Below are positions 19,835 to 28,804 of a stretch of DNA of 64,000 nucleotides, one piece after another. The notes beneath the pieces were generated by a model. It had not been told where the DNA came from, did no database searches, and saw only the letters and a program-made list of their open reading frames with translations. The DNA is from Hyphomicrobiales bacterium. GTDB lineage: Bacteria; Pseudomonadota; Alphaproteobacteria; Rhizobiales; Rhizobiaceae. Location of the stretch: assembly GCA_900469965.1 (NCBI GenBank), contig UBZP01000007.1, forward strand, positions 91,230 through 155,229, given 5' to 3'. The first letter of the stretch is position 1. Every line of letters starts with the position of its first letter. The translations under genes were made by a program, and so were the position numbers.

Positions 19835-19871
19835 GAACAGGGCGCTCCCCAACTGGTCGAGCGCCCTGTTC
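19835..19871. terminator. perfect 13-bp inverted repeat downstream of the ligD block
   Basis: GAACAGGGCGCTC (19835-19847) and GAGCGCCCTGTTC (19859-19871) are exact complements around an 11-base loop, 94 bp after the DUF4334 stop. There is no U-run on either side, so it may be a rho-assisted 3' end or a protein-binding dyad. Confidence 0.45.
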
Positions 19872-20049
19872 ATTTCAGCGGGGCGGCAGCTCGTTTGCCG
19901 AAGACAGCGGCTTTGTCCTGAATATCGCGGAGGCTCTTGCAGGGTGCGTGTCGCAGATTGCCCTCATGGGCCCAGCCAAACCCGATAGAATGCGCCACAT
20001 TCCCTACGGCCAGGTGTGGGCATGTTGGTCGCGCGATTGCCTGGATCGG

Positions 20050-20300
20050 GAAAGTTTTCGGGAACGGTTCAGCATGGAACAACGCGCCGCGGAAGCGGGC
20101 ATGAGCCCTTCAAGCCTGCATGAGCATTTTCGCGCCGTGACGGCAATGACGCCGCTGCAGTCCAGAAGCAGCGGAGGCTGCAGGACGCACAGAATGATGT
20201 AGGTCGAGGACATCGATGTCGCGACGGACGCCTTGCGCTGGGACATGAAAGCCGTGGCAGTTCGGCCGCGAGTACCGTCGCCACTTGGGTGGCCGCCGGC
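20050..20300 (+). pseudogene. AraC-family regulator remnant
   Basis: The frame near 20068-20160 reads RAAEAGMSPSSLHEHFRAVTAMTPLQ, the first helix-turn-helix of AraC regulators. After a frame change, VEDIDVATDALRW and then the trace of the second helix-turn-helix (HESRG... EYRRHLGG) can be followed to about 20300. Several frame breaks and missing N-terminal sequence make this a decayed gene. The rest of 19872-20413 holds nothing else I can recognise. Confidence 0.65.
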
Positions 20301-20413
20301 GCGACATACAGCGCTGAGCGACGCGCTTGAGCGCAAGCGAAGGTGCCAACCCGATGTTGGGCATCGCATGATTGGTGAAAGGCGCGCCTCCTCCGCGCTC
20401 AACCCATCTCTTA

Positions 20414-21403
20414 TCAATCGCGTGTCGGCTCGGTCACCCGGAAACCGACCTTCGGCTGACCGCTGCTGGTTCGAAGATTCGCGCTCTGCGAAATGGCGGC
20501 GACAATCTGCTGAGCGACCCTGGTCTCGATATCCAGGGAGTTGAGCGAAGCAAGGCTGACGTCGTAGCTGTCTGCCCAGATTACTGATCCTTCCGATTGC
20601 GCAGTCAGGCGTGCGGAGATCCTTATGTTCTTAGCGTCCCTGCGCAAACGGCCCACGACGACGTAACGGTCTTCTTTCGATGCGCTTGTATCTGTCGTGA
20701 TGGCTCTGCCAGCCGGCTCCTCATGGGCGGTGGCGTGGCGACCGACCCTCGCGAGTTGGCCTACCAGCTCGTCGGTAAGCGCATTTGCCAACCGCGTGAG
20801 TTCCGCCGACTGGTCCAGGGTTTCGAAATTTACACCCACTATCGACGGAACAGTTGAGACCTGAAGCTCACGGGATGCCGTAGAAGCGGCTAGGTGGGTG
20901 TGCAAGTCCCGCAGGAAGAGACTGGAGGCAAAGATGAGCGCGCCAGCCGCGATAGCAAGGACATACAAATTCGGGCTCTGCCGATGGGATGGAGATCGGG
21001 CAACCACGTCGAGTGAAGCTGCCACGGGATCAGACAGATACCGAAATTCCGGCACATATCCGCCCTTTGGTATCGATATGAGAATTCTGTCCGATTGCCC
21101 CGCAAGCAGGTAGTATCTTTCGAGTTCTCTTCGAAGTCGCCCTGCTTCGATTCTTACGAGCGGATCGTTCTGTGGATCAAAGTCCGCTGTCCTGCCGAAT
21201 ACTTTCGTGGCTACGGTGAACGCTTTAATGCGATTGGATCTGCCGGAAAGCGTCTCCTCCACCACGAATTCCAGAAAGCGGCGCCCTCTTTGAGTTGCTT
21301 CGAACGTTTGGTTGGCAAGGATAATTGCCAACTGAGCGCGAATTTCTTGTTCGTCTGGAAACTTGTCGCATTGGTATGATTGGTCCGCACTCCTAATACT
21401 CAT
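20414..21403 (-). CDS. membrane-anchored winged-helix/FlgO-like protein (often called adenylate cyclase-like)
   Basis: A 329-residue protein. Residues 15-120 are the conserved N-terminal domain of a rhizobial family, with FLEFVVEETLSGRSNRIKAF, DFDPQNDPLVRIEAGRLRRE and ISIPKGGYVPEF. One membrane segment lies at about 146-164. The C-terminal part (VVVGRLRRDAKNIRISARLT, SVIWADSYD) resembles the FlgO-like domain of TPR/adenylate-cyclase relatives. The cyclase domain itself is absent, so it is probably a sensor or regulator. No TPR repeats are present. A 410-bp gap to the hsp20 promoter holds no other gene. Confidence 0.7.
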   Translation of the reverse strand: MSIRSADQSYQCDKFPDEQEIRAQLAIILANQTFEATQRGRRFLEFVVEETLSGRSNRIKAFTVATKVFGRTADFDPQNDPLVRIEAGRLRRELERYYLLAGQSDRILISIPKGGYVPEFRYLSDPVAASLDVVARSPSHRQSPNLYVLAIAAGALIFASSLFLRDLHTHLAASTASRELQVSTVPSIVGVNFETLDQSAELTRLANALTDELVGQLARVGRHATAHEEPAGRAITTDTSASKEDRYVVVGRLRRDAKNIRISARLTAQSEGSVIWADSYDVSLASLNSLDIETRVAQQIVAAISQSANLRTSSGQPKVGFRVTEPTRD

Positions 21404-21821
21404 GCAGCTCCCCCAAAGACAGATGGGACACTTATCGGATAAAATTACCTCGCGCAGGGATTTAGCTAGGAGATCTGTTAATATTTGCGAACTCGGCGCC
21501 GTCCTTTTTGTCTGATATTCAATTTAAAACGGTCACGACAGAATATATACTGATTATATGCGCACTAGAGAAGGAGTGGCAAGTGGTGATGGGGAGGTGG
21601 GCCGCAGCGAAGGTTTGAGCCTTCACAAGGCGGACTACACATCTGAGCGCAGCCAAAGCAGAAGCTTCTCCCACCGAGGGAGGCCAGACTGCTGACTGGT
21701 GGGTCGACGATGGGCATTCAGTCGGGGGACGATCCGTCAGGTGCCGAGTTGGTGGTGCCAACAAGCTTTGGTGGAAACATTGATGGAGCGGATCGAGGTG
21801 TCGAAAAAATCTGCATCACCC

Positions 21822-21850
21822 CTTGAACGGCCAAATCCGGAAAACCAGAT
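21822..21850 (+). promoter_or_regulatory. putative RpoH (heat-shock sigma) promoter of hsp20
   Basis: CTTGAA at 21822-21827 is followed after 17 bases by CCAGAT at 21845-21850. Alphaproteobacterial RpoH promoters have CTTGAC/CTTGAA at -35 and a CTATAT-like -10 (four of six match here). Transcription would start near 21857, just before the thermometer. Confidence 0.5.
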
Positions 21851-21857
21851 CAGTTGC

Positions 21858-21940
21858 ACGGTCGCCTAGAAAGGGGCCGGCAAACGGAGACGCGAGTTTC
21901 CGAGCGTCTCGTTCCATGTTGCTTTGCGGAGGATATGGCA
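21858..21940 (+). promoter_or_regulatory. ROSE-type RNA thermometer in the hsp20 leader
   Basis: The last hairpin (21914-21938) pairs CCATG with TATGG. Inside it, TTGCT (21919-21923) faces the ribosome site AGGA (21930-21933) with one G left unpaired. That is exactly the conserved anti-Shine-Dalgarno pairing of ROSE elements. An upstream hairpin GAGACGC/GCGTCTC lies at 21887-21910. At low temperature the ribosome site is closed; heat melts it. The 83-base leader length also fits. Confidence 0.82.
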
Positions 21941-22408
21941 ATGAGAACCGAACTCGATTTCGCACCCCTCTATCGGTCCAGCATTGGCTTCGACCGGGTG
22001 ATCAATCTTCTCACCCACGCCCAACGGCTTCAGGCCGTCGATCTCTGGCCGCCCTATGACATCGTCAAACTGGGCGACGACGACTATGCGATTGCCATGG
22101 CCGTCGCCGGTTACGGAGACGGCGACCTCGACGTAACTCAGGAGCGTAACGTCCTTGTTATCAAGGGCGGCAAGGCGGACAAGCACCAAGGTGAATTCCT
22201 GCATCGGGGCATCGGCCCTCAGTCGTTCGAGCGTCGTTTCGAACTCGCCGATCACGTTCGTGTCGAATCGGCGACGCTTTCCGACGGTCTCTTGCGGATC
22301 GCGCTCAAGCGCGAATTGCCCGAAGCGATGAAGCCACGGCGCATCGAGATTGGTAGCGTCCAGTCTACCGCGCCGCTGCAGATTGAAGCTGAAAACCATG
22401 TAGCCTAG
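21941..22408 (+). CDS. ibpA: small heat-shock protein Hsp20 (IbpA type)
   Basis: A 155-residue alpha-crystallin-type chaperone. MRTELDFAPLYRSSIGFDRV is the usual rhizobial IbpA N-terminus. The alpha-crystallin domain spans about 38-130 (WPPYDIVKLGDDDYAIAMAVAGY, FERRFELADHV, LSDGLLRIALKRELPE). The ATG at 21941 is seven bases after AGGA. An earlier ATG at 21935 lies inside the thermometer stem and is rejected. It holds unfolded proteins under heat stress and is controlled both by the promoter and by the leader RNA. Confidence 0.93.
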   Translation: MRTELDFAPLYRSSIGFDRVINLLTHAQRLQAVDLWPPYDIVKLGDDDYAIAMAVAGYGDGDLDVTQERNVLVIKGGKADKHQGEFLHRGIGPQSFERRFELADHVRVESATLSDGLLRIALKRELPEAMKPRRIEIGSVQSTAPLQIEAENHVA

Positions 22409-22430
22409 CCACAGGCAGGATTCGAAATCG

Positions 22431-22456
22431 CAGGCCCACCGCGCCGGGCGGGCCTG
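22431..22456 (+). terminator. GC-rich hairpin after hsp20
   Basis: CAGGCCC (22431-22437) pairs with GGGCCTG (22450-22456), starting 22 bp after the stop codon. No T-run follows, so it is a weak intrinsic terminator or a 3' stabiliser. The rest of the gap to 22750 shows no supported gene. Confidence 0.4.
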
Positions 22457-22750
22457 TCGAGGCTGAGCGATGGCAGACCCGACGCTGATTTGTGTCCCAC
22501 AGGTTTTGGATGCGACCGCCGGCATGGAGCACCTCCCATGAGGAGGATGACCATGATAGGCACAGTGGGATGCCGAACTTGCGGTCCTTGTGACAACTGC
22601 TTGGAACAGGACGTTGAGAAGTCAACCTCGCCCCCCACCCATGAGCGGGTAAATGGAATGGTCGCTCCGTCGCCTCCGACCGCGGCAAGATGGTGTGCGT
22701 GTCGGGCCGATGTGTTAGGGACGGACCTTCGAATCTGCGGGTGAGGTCCA

Positions 22751-23254
22751 ATGATTGCGTTCTACGCTGACTATATAGCGAACCTTAGGGCCTTGTTTTC
22801 CGAGTTGGATCGCCGTCCTGAGCGCTTTCAGACTTTCGACGTTCGGCTGGAGTTGGTCGCAGGTGGGAGCCTTTTTGTCTACGAGACGAAAAGGCGTAAA
22901 GGTCAGACGGACCGCATATATTACGGGCGTTCCGCGACAGGTGCGAGCCAGCAGATTTCGCAGGCATCAGCTTTCTTGGCAATCGATCGATTTTTTTCCC
23001 TTGGCCAGTTTCTTGCCCTAACGAGAGTGACAAACGGGCGTAGCGGGTCGAGTGTGATCGACACGCGGTACCCGCACTGTGCCGTAAACTTCTCTTACCG
23101 GAAAAAAGGGCAGCCAGTCGCCCGATCGATGCTGATGGTCTTCATTGGATTCAATGACCTAGCGGACGCACAGCAGTATGCAGAAACGACAGAGCCCTCA
23201 GTTTTGGTCGCGGAACGACCGCATTACACGGAACGATCCTACGAATGGAAATGA
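22751..23254 (+). CDS. hypothetical 167-residue protein
   Basis: I do not recognise a family. The protein alternates strand-like segments (FDVRLELVAGGSLFVYETKR, HCAVNFSYRKKG) with helices (YADYIANLRALFSELDRRPE at the start, QQISQASAFLAIDRFFSLGQ). It has no signal peptide or membrane span. A GAGGT sequence lies just before the ATG, and codon choice is less GC-biased than in its neighbours, which may mean recent acquisition. It stands alone downstream of hsp20. Confidence 0.55.
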   Translation: MIAFYADYIANLRALFSELDRRPERFQTFDVRLELVAGGSLFVYETKRRKGQTDRIYYGRSATGASQQISQASAFLAIDRFFSLGQFLALTRVTNGRSGSSVIDTRYPHCAVNFSYRKKGQPVARSMLMVFIGFNDLADAQQYAETTEPSVLVAERPHYTERSYEWK

Positions 23255-23374
23255 CGGCGATTGTAACTGCGATTTGTCGAATACTGTTGAGAAGTGTGTG
23301 CGATCCCGTGGCCGCATAGATCATGAGGGGTGAACGCTCCCTGGTGCAGCCACCTTGTCGGCTAAGGAACGATC

Positions 23375-23437
23375 ATGACGACGAACAAGGAAGTTGCCGA
23401 CAGGATCGCCGTATCTCGCGGATTGATCAAGGTTTAG
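23375..23437 (+). pseudogene. truncated HU-like DNA-binding protein start
   Basis: Twenty codons, MTTNKEVADRIAVSRGLIKV then a stop, resemble the first helices of HU-family nucleoid proteins (typically MTTxNEIADxIAxxxGLTKAQ). The Shine-Dalgarno AAGGAA upstream is retained. No continuation is visible downstream in any frame, so only the 5' end survives. Confidence 0.35.
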
Positions 23438-23504
23438 AGCAAGTCCATGTGGAACAATCGAGTTGATGGGGGATTGAGGCTCCGTTGAGTGGAGGAACGA
23501 AAAG

Positions 23505-23789
23505 ATGGATCATTCAAAACATGTTCGGCTCGCGCCAAGTGAGCTGACACCGGATGTGGTTGAAGGCGCAACGATTTATGGCCCGGACGATAGCAGTATT
23601 GGGACTTTGGACCATCTCCACGGCAGTACCGCGGTCATTGATGTCGGCGGGTTCCTCGGTATCGGTGCAAAGCCTGTAGCCGTACCGGTTACCGATTTGG
23701 ACTTCATGCGGGACGAAAGCGGTAATGTGCACGCGGTTACCGCATGGTCGAAGGACCAGCTCGAGGCCGCGCCCGAGCATCGCGACTAA
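23505..23789 (+). CDS. PRC-barrel domain protein
   Basis: A 94-residue protein with GGAGGAAC 8-10 bases before the ATG. It is a single PRC-barrel: EGATIYGPDDSSIGTLDHLH, then AVIDVGGFLGIGAKPVAVPV, then LDFMRDESG. The domain is a small beta-barrel shared with RimM and photosynthetic reaction centre H. Stand-alone copies are typical stress-linked proteins in rhizobia; the role is not known. Confidence 0.82.
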   Translation: MDHSKHVRLAPSELTPDVVEGATIYGPDDSSIGTLDHLHGSTAVIDVGGFLGIGAKPVAVPVTDLDFMRDESGNVHAVTAWSKDQLEAAPEHRD

Positions 23790-24371
23790 GTTCGATTCTT
23801 TATGCCGCGGGGGCACGTGGCTGCCGCGGCATCGAGGCTGCGGCCCTCAGCGGTAGCGCGTCACTGAATTGACCCGGCCGGGGATTCCGCTCGAGCGCTC
23901 AAGCGTGACTCTCTCGCGCGACTTCTGCTTGAACCCGCCGGTCCGCGCAAAAGGCACATCCGCTCGGTTAGATCGCGCTCAGGATCCTGTAGTATAGCCC
24001 AAAAGATCATGAGCAGCATCGCTGCTGCGTAGCCGCGCACGGTCTGGTGACCGGCCCTCAGGCATCGATTTCACCGGCATTTTCCATTTCACATTAGAGT
24101 TCTCCCATATTTGCCGGCCTAAACGCCGTAGTAGTGCGGCACTCTATCGTTGGGCCGTTGGGAGAAGTGGTATCCATTGAGTTGGCCGGCGAAGCCGTCA
24201 CTCAGACCACTGTGCCCGCGGCGAGCAGTGGACATTGGCAAGACAGGACATTTCGTCTTTCGGTTGGACCAACTGATGCTCCGGGCAGAACCAGTCCCTT
24301 TGCGCCTGCAGCGGACGCAAAAATTATTAAACCCGGCTGCGATCAGGACAGCTTATGCTCCGCTCACGACC
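23790..24371. other. 582-bp gap without a supported gene
   Basis: No open frame here has convincing coding character. A weak minus-strand frame around 23870-24040 (YAAAMLLMIFWAILQDPERD) could be the remnant of a short membrane peptide. Confidence 0.3.
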
Positions 24372-25357
24372 TCACATCGGGATTTTAATCGTCGCCGTGA
24401 ACCCACTAGGAGGGTAGGCAAGTTGCAAGCTTCCCCCCAGATGGCTGACGAGGCCCTCAATCAATTCGGTCCCATATCCTTTTTGTTCGGGCGGGGAAAT
24501 ATTCGGCCCCTCTTCCTCGCGCCATCGCCACACGAGCAGCGTGCGACCACGAGAACCGGCTTCCAGTTCCCAGGTAACGATTACCTTCCACCGGGTACCG
24601 ACGCAGCCCCGTACTTCATCGCATTCGTACCAAGTTCGTGGAGAATCATACTGACGGGAAGAATGATTGAAGGCGACAGTTCTGCCGAAGGTCCAGAGCA
24701 TTCGAGCCGCTCCGCGAGCGTCTCACCGACAGTGCTCCTGACAAACGGTCCAAGTTCGGTCACCGCCCCAAACGCGGCCATTTGCTGAGCTTGAAAAGTG
24801 GTATCCAGTCTTCCGAGCATCGCTTCTTTGAAGACTGCCACCGCTGGATCGGCGGTTCTAATATTCTTGACCACCGCCCGAACAACGGACGCGAGGTTCT
24901 TCAACCGATGCCGCATCTCTGCGACGATGAAGTCCATTTCGGCTTCCCGGCGCTGCCGCTCCGTTACATCGTCGAAGATGACAAGGATGTGCCGACTATT
25001 GTTGTCAGGATGGACGAGGCGACGGGCGTCGACAAGAAACGTACGCTCGCCGATGTTCGGAAAAGTGTGGTGCACCTCGAAGCCGATGACCGCAGCCGCC
25101 CGTGGAATGATCGAGGATAGGAGCTGCCTAAGCTCCGGAATATCCCACTGCCCATTGCCAAGACTGAAGAAATTCAGCGCCAGGACATCCTCGCGCTCGA
25201 CATTGAACGTGTTGATGAAGGCATTGTTCGCGTTCACTACGATAAAGTGCTGATCCAGGACGACGACGGGCTGTGTCATAGTGTCGACAATTCCTTGAGC
25301 CTGGACGTGTGCGGTCTTCATCAGGCGATACAAATCTTCCAGCAACATGCTTCCCAT
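24372..25357 (-). pseudogene. PAS-HWE sensor histidine kinase, interrupted by one frameshift
   Basis: The first 250 codons (25357 to about 24590) hold a PAS domain (GIVDTMTQPVVVLDQHFIVV to VIFDDVTERQRR) and the HWE phosphoacceptor helix (EMRHRLKNLASVVRAVVKNI). They run to the N-box MILHELGTNAMKYGA and stop at SVPGGR. The remaining 70 residues (WKVIVTWELEAG, VWRWREEEGP with the W-x-E signature, GTELIEGLVSHLGGSLQ) continue perfectly in the next frame down to 24372. A single base change at about 24585-24600 separates them. It is either a recent mutation or a sequence error. HWE kinases sense light, stress or redox signals in alphaproteobacteria. Confidence 0.85.
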
Positions 25358-26171
25358 TCCTGTCCGTCAACCCGCTGATGGGGCGCGAATTTAGACACAA
25401 AGCCTATCCCTCGAAAGATAATCGTTTCCTCACTGTTGGCAATTGCCGCGTCATGTCCCTTCCGATGCTTGAACTTTTGGATCTGAAAACGTCCAGACTG
25501 CGGACGATGGCCCCGGATGGTCAGGCCCCCGCTGCCGCGGTAGAAGCGGTCCCCGTCCCGTCCATCCTCACTTGCGGTGGTTGGTCTCTGCCGCTCGCCG
25601 GTAATCGATGGTTCGGGTCGAGCGGACTTCCAACGACCGGGGAACCTTTCACTTCCCTGTCACCGTCTCCTTCACGAGGGGATCTTGGTAGCCGCAGAGC
25701 ATTCGGACGTCGCCCAGCACGTGATTGGCTGTCGGGTTGTTGGACGCTTAGTGGCTCCGTGTCTGGCGGCCCCGGTACGATGCAGCGCCATCCGTCCCGC
25801 TCTTGTGTCGCGTTTTTCCACGCTCTCCAACGAGGGGGGACGATAGTCGGTGTTGCTAGCCATTGGCGGCTTACTCGCCCAACCCGCTTCAAACGCGTGG
25901 ATGGCGTCACCGGCGATGACCAATTGCTCCACGTGGCGCATCAGTCGACCGAGTATCGGCGTAGAGGCGAATCTCAGCAACTGATTGTTCTTAAACGCGC
26001 CAAGAGCGGCTTGTATCATTATCAGGACTCCGGAGGCCTCCTTACAAAAGGTTCTTGCCGCCCAAATCGACCAGGTATTCGGCAACGCGCTGTGCGGGCT
26101 TCACGGTACCGTTGGTCATGATATCCTCGTAGCAGCAGCTGGCCTCTGGCGGCTGTCCGTGGGAGGGGCAT
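25358..26171. other. 814-bp stretch with at most a broken small minus-strand gene
   Basis: Most of this gap has no coding signal. On the minus strand, MTNGTVKPAQRVAEYLVDLG (ATG at 26119, with AGGA upstream) ends early. A second frame starts nearby as MIQAALGAFKNNQLLRFAST and continues GRLMRHVEQLVIAGDAIHAF down to about 25900. The two may be one short gene split by a frameshift near 26045. No family is recognised. Confidence 0.3.
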
Positions 26172-26417
26172 ATGGGCGTCAAGCCGAAACCCGTCGCAGT
26201 TTGCACGCGCTGCGGCATGTTGCAGTACGATGCAACGACCATCAACCTGCGCTGCAGCCGCCGGAAAGGTGCCAGACGATGTGATGGTATTTATGGCAGC
26301 CGCCTGGCGGACGGTAATTGGCTCGAGTGCCCAAATTGTAATGCCAACGGACGAGATCTTTCGGGCATATGCGCGAAATGCGGGGGAATAGGTTGGTTCG
26401 CCCAGCGCAGGCCTTGA
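26172..26417 (+). CDS. small zinc-ribbon-like protein
   Basis: An 81-residue protein with GGAGGGG five bases before the ATG. Cysteines come in pairs: VCTRCGML, RCSRRKGARRCDG, ECPNCNANG and ICAKCGGIGW. The CxxC pairs would bind one or two zinc ions. Such proteins often bind nucleic acid or serve as cofactors. No named family is known to me. Confidence 0.6.
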   Translation: MGVKPKPVAVCTRCGMLQYDATTINLRCSRRKGARRCDGIYGSRLADGNWLECPNCNANGRDLSGICAKCGGIGWFAQRRP

Positions 26418-26655
26418 TCGGCGGTTTGCTGCGTCCGGCGATCAACCTGTCAGAGCTCAGATCTGTTCTGAGGGCTGGCAATGCGCGCCAACCGTGGAGC
26501 CACCGCCACCGGTCGAGTCTGGGCAACAGCAGCGCTGGCCAACCCAAGGCAAAGAAGCGTCATCATCGTGTGTCTGGTTAGCATCGGCTTTTCTCCATCT
26601 CGGAGAGGCGCTCACGTCGGCCTTGAAGCTTGTTCCGATGTTTGCCCCAGGTCAT

Positions 26656-26801
26656 TCACCGATCTGCACTATACCGCGTCTCAACCAGGCGCGACATTTC
26701 TCTTGGGTCCGCTACAGGGCCCACAGAATAAAATGTCGCCACCGCGCCGATTATGACGATCATCGCAACAATGAAAGCGATCGCGATTGCTTGCTGGTCA
26801 T
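26656..26801 (-). pseudogene. small one-span membrane protein with an early frameshift
   Basis: The ATG at 26801 has AGAGGA seven bases upstream but reads only 13 codons. One base out of frame, the same strand reads AIAIAFIVAMIVIIGAVATF (one membrane span), then YSVGPVADPREMSRLVETR and a stop at 26656. This matches the style of short rhizobial inner-membrane peptides. A one-base loss within the first five codons explains it. Confidence 0.45.
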
Positions 26802-26886
26802 GATGCGTTCCTCTGGTGTTAGAGCAGTCTGCAGCATCTATCGGACAGTTTGCTCCTGGCCCTTGAACGCCAGTTCACCCAGATCG

Positions 26887-27062
26887 TTACATTTTCGAAG
26901 GCACTTCCTCGTTCGGAACCGGGGTAATATCGGGAGCCTCCTGAGGAGCGGCGTCTGGCCCAGGCTCCTCAAGCGGGCGACCGGGGCCATCAGGCAGGGA
27001 GTCAGGGGTTTCTCCCGGGGGAACTTCGACGGCTTCTTCGGATCTTTCGGGCCTTTCGTCAT
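26887..27062 (-). pseudogene. proline/glutamate-rich short protein with an early frameshift
   Basis: GGAGGAAGCGC precedes an ATG at 27062 that opens MTKGPKDPKKP and soon loses character. One frame over, the sequence is compositionally coherent to a stop at 26887: EEAVEVPPGETPDSLPDGPG, then EEPGPDAAPQEAPDITPVPN. Low-complexity Pro/Glu proteins of this kind are common in rhizobia and have no known role. Confidence 0.45.
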
Positions 27063-27112
27063 GCGCTTCCTCCCATCGGAAACGACCGCCGCGCGGGATC
27101 GCGGCGGTGAGT

Positions 27113-27379
27113 TCAGTGAATCGACACAAGGATATTCGCTTCTTCCGCTGCTGCCCTAAAGGCCTCCCGCGCCCCCCGAACGTCAGCGCTGCCTTCTAGC
27201 GCGCTTGCGCACATCATCAGCGCCCTATGGAAAGCCGGACCGTCCAGCGTTGGCCACAACTCCATAAGGCAATTGGCTGCCTCGTTGGTGTTGTCGATCT
27301 GAAGAACTGCCAATTCTTCTTCGAATTCGATCTCCACGAGTACGGCTTTCTGCCACTTCTGGGACTTCTGTTCGAACAT
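27113..27379 (-). CDS. DUF982 family protein
   Basis: An 88-residue protein with GAGGAGG eight bases before the ATG. It fits DUF982: TNEAANCLMELWPTLDG, then FHRALMMCASALEGSADVRG and AREAFRAAAEEANILV. The family is restricted to Rhizobiales and often occurs in many copies. It is small, cytoplasmic and of unknown function. An EcfG-like promoter lies just upstream. Confidence 0.8.
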   Translation of the reverse strand: MFEQKSQKWQKAVLVEIEFEEELAVLQIDNTNEAANCLMELWPTLDGPAFHRALMMCASALEGSADVRGAREAFRAAAEEANILVSIH

Positions 27380-27403
27380 CAGGAAAGCCTCCTCAGCTGC
27401 TTA

Positions 27404-27428
27404 AACAGTTTGCAGCGCAGCGAGTTCC
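27404..27428 (-). promoter_or_regulatory. EcfG-like general-stress promoter of the DUF982 gene
   Basis: On the minus strand GGAAC (27424-27428) is followed after 16 bases by TGTT (27404-27407). The alphaproteobacterial general-stress sigma factor EcfG uses GGAAC-N16/17-CGTT, so nine of ten bases agree. The start codon lies 25 bp downstream. Confidence 0.45.
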
Positions 27429-28009
27429 CTACATTACCGGAAGGAGACATTCCGCCGTGGATGAATGTCCTACACCGAACACGTCGAACGCGACAGCTGG
27501 AACGGCCTTTGAACGCACGGTGAACTTGAGATTTAGCCCTCCGTCATGTACGGAACGGTTCAAGATCGATTCACGAACCACCTATCCCAAGGGGTTAACC
27601 CAATTGGGTGAGGCCGATATTCGCCAACCTCGCGCGGCTCACAACGCTATTTGCTATCTAAGCTTGCCGTTAGAGCAGAGTTGCCCGCAGCGCAAAGGCA
27701 ATAACTTTCCGAATTCTGCTGTGGATGCCTTCTAGGCAACGCATTTGCTGTGACAGCTCCAAGAGATTAGCGAGCGATCCTTGCCCATGCAATTGACGGA
27801 AAAGCTGCGGTCTTGCATCGGGTCAGCCAAGGTAATTTCGTAGTAGTACCGGGGCGAATCCGCGGAATAGCGCGGTGCCACGAACGGGACCTTGGCTCGC
27901 CCTGACAGCCAGCGAGGGTCACCGCGTTCAGCCTTGCTTGCTCGTCCGCCAGGCCATAGCCGCCACTGGCGCGCTCTAAGCCATCACGATGCTGCAGACG
28001 TACTAGGCA
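27429..28009. other. 580-bp gap without a supported gene
   Basis: Open frames here are short and lack ribosome sites. Nothing recognisable was found apart from the 3' end of the remnant described next. Confidence 0.3.
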
Positions 28010-28273
28010 CCCAAAGCAAGGTCTGACCGGGTTCGCCCGGTCACTCTTTCCGCACGTACCGGGACACATGGCAGGGCGACTCCATGGCCGAGGATGTCGA
28101 GATGCACGCGGTACAGGCACCTGCCTTGACGTGGGAATGTTGGCCAATCCCATTCCGTCGCGCCCTTGCCGCGGTGATAGCCGAACGAGCCCCACTTCTT
28201 ACAGCCCGGAAGCTGGCGAGTGATCGACGTGAATGCCAGCGCCCTTTGTGCCGTTCGTCTTCTCGTCACTCAT
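28010..28273 (-). pseudogene. short cysteine/tryptophan protein, frameshifted
   Basis: An ATG at 28273 overlaps the stop of the preceding gene (ATGA) and opens MSDEKTNGTKGAGIHVDHSP. That frame stops after 24 codons. In the next frame the reading is QLPGCKKWGSFGYHRGKGAT and then EWDWPTF. This gives a CKKWG...EW pattern like small metal-binding rhizobial proteins. Start coupling suggests a once-functional second gene of a two-gene unit. Confidence 0.35.
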
Positions 28274-28629
28274 ATCAGTCCAACCCTTCGCTTCCGCATG
28301 AACTCCTCATCAGCGAGGATATCCGCGACGTCCTGTTGCGTCATGCCAAAGAGCTTTCCCGCCATCGCGTCGTCATAAGCGTCCTCGCAGGCCTTTGCCG
28401 CGAGCCTTGTTCCACCTTCGCGGCCGCTCCAGCCATCAAGCCGCCTGATGTCCTTTACGCCGTGCAGGCATGTCAGGTTCCAATCCCACAAGGAGGTGTC
28501 GTTCATCGACCTGACCAGTCGGCCGAACTGACGCTCTCCATCCCATCCGGCGAAAATGTGCTCCGCATGAGGATCTCGGCGCCACTGATAGCGGGGGCGC
28601 GGGCCTTCGTCTTCGGTCGTATCGGGCAT
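28270..28629 (-). CDS. hypothetical 119-residue protein
   Basis: This starts MPDTTEDEGPRPRYQWRRDP. The sequence GGAGG six bases upstream picks this ATG over one 12 bases earlier. The first half is rich in aromatic and charged residues (YQWRRDPHAEHIFAGWDGER); the second is helical (AAKACEDAYDDAMAGKLFGM, QQDVADILADEEFMRKRRVG). No family is recognised. It is probably cytoplasmic. Confidence 0.6.
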   Translation of the reverse strand: MPDTTEDEGPRPRYQWRRDPHAEHIFAGWDGERQFGRLVRSMNDTSLWDWNLTCLHGVKDIRRLDGWSGREGGTRLAAKACEDAYDDAMAGKLFGMTQQDVADILADEEFMRKRRVGLI

Positions 28630-28804
28630 AAGATCCTCCATCGTGAGGATGGATAGCGCGGCTGTTGCGGTTTTACATGGCGTGGCTTAGCCATTGACGT
28701 CGCTTGGGCGGCGGTTTCGGCCTGTGTTCCACAGGCAAGGCACTGGCAGAAAAGGAAGGCTGTGGGGTTCTCAGCTGAAATGCCCGCCGGGTTTTCCATA
28801 ATGA

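Noticed and set aside
22490..22744. 84-codon frame with CRTCGPCDNC
   Set aside because: The cysteine cluster is attractive, but there is no ribosome site at either ATG and the rest has no coding character.
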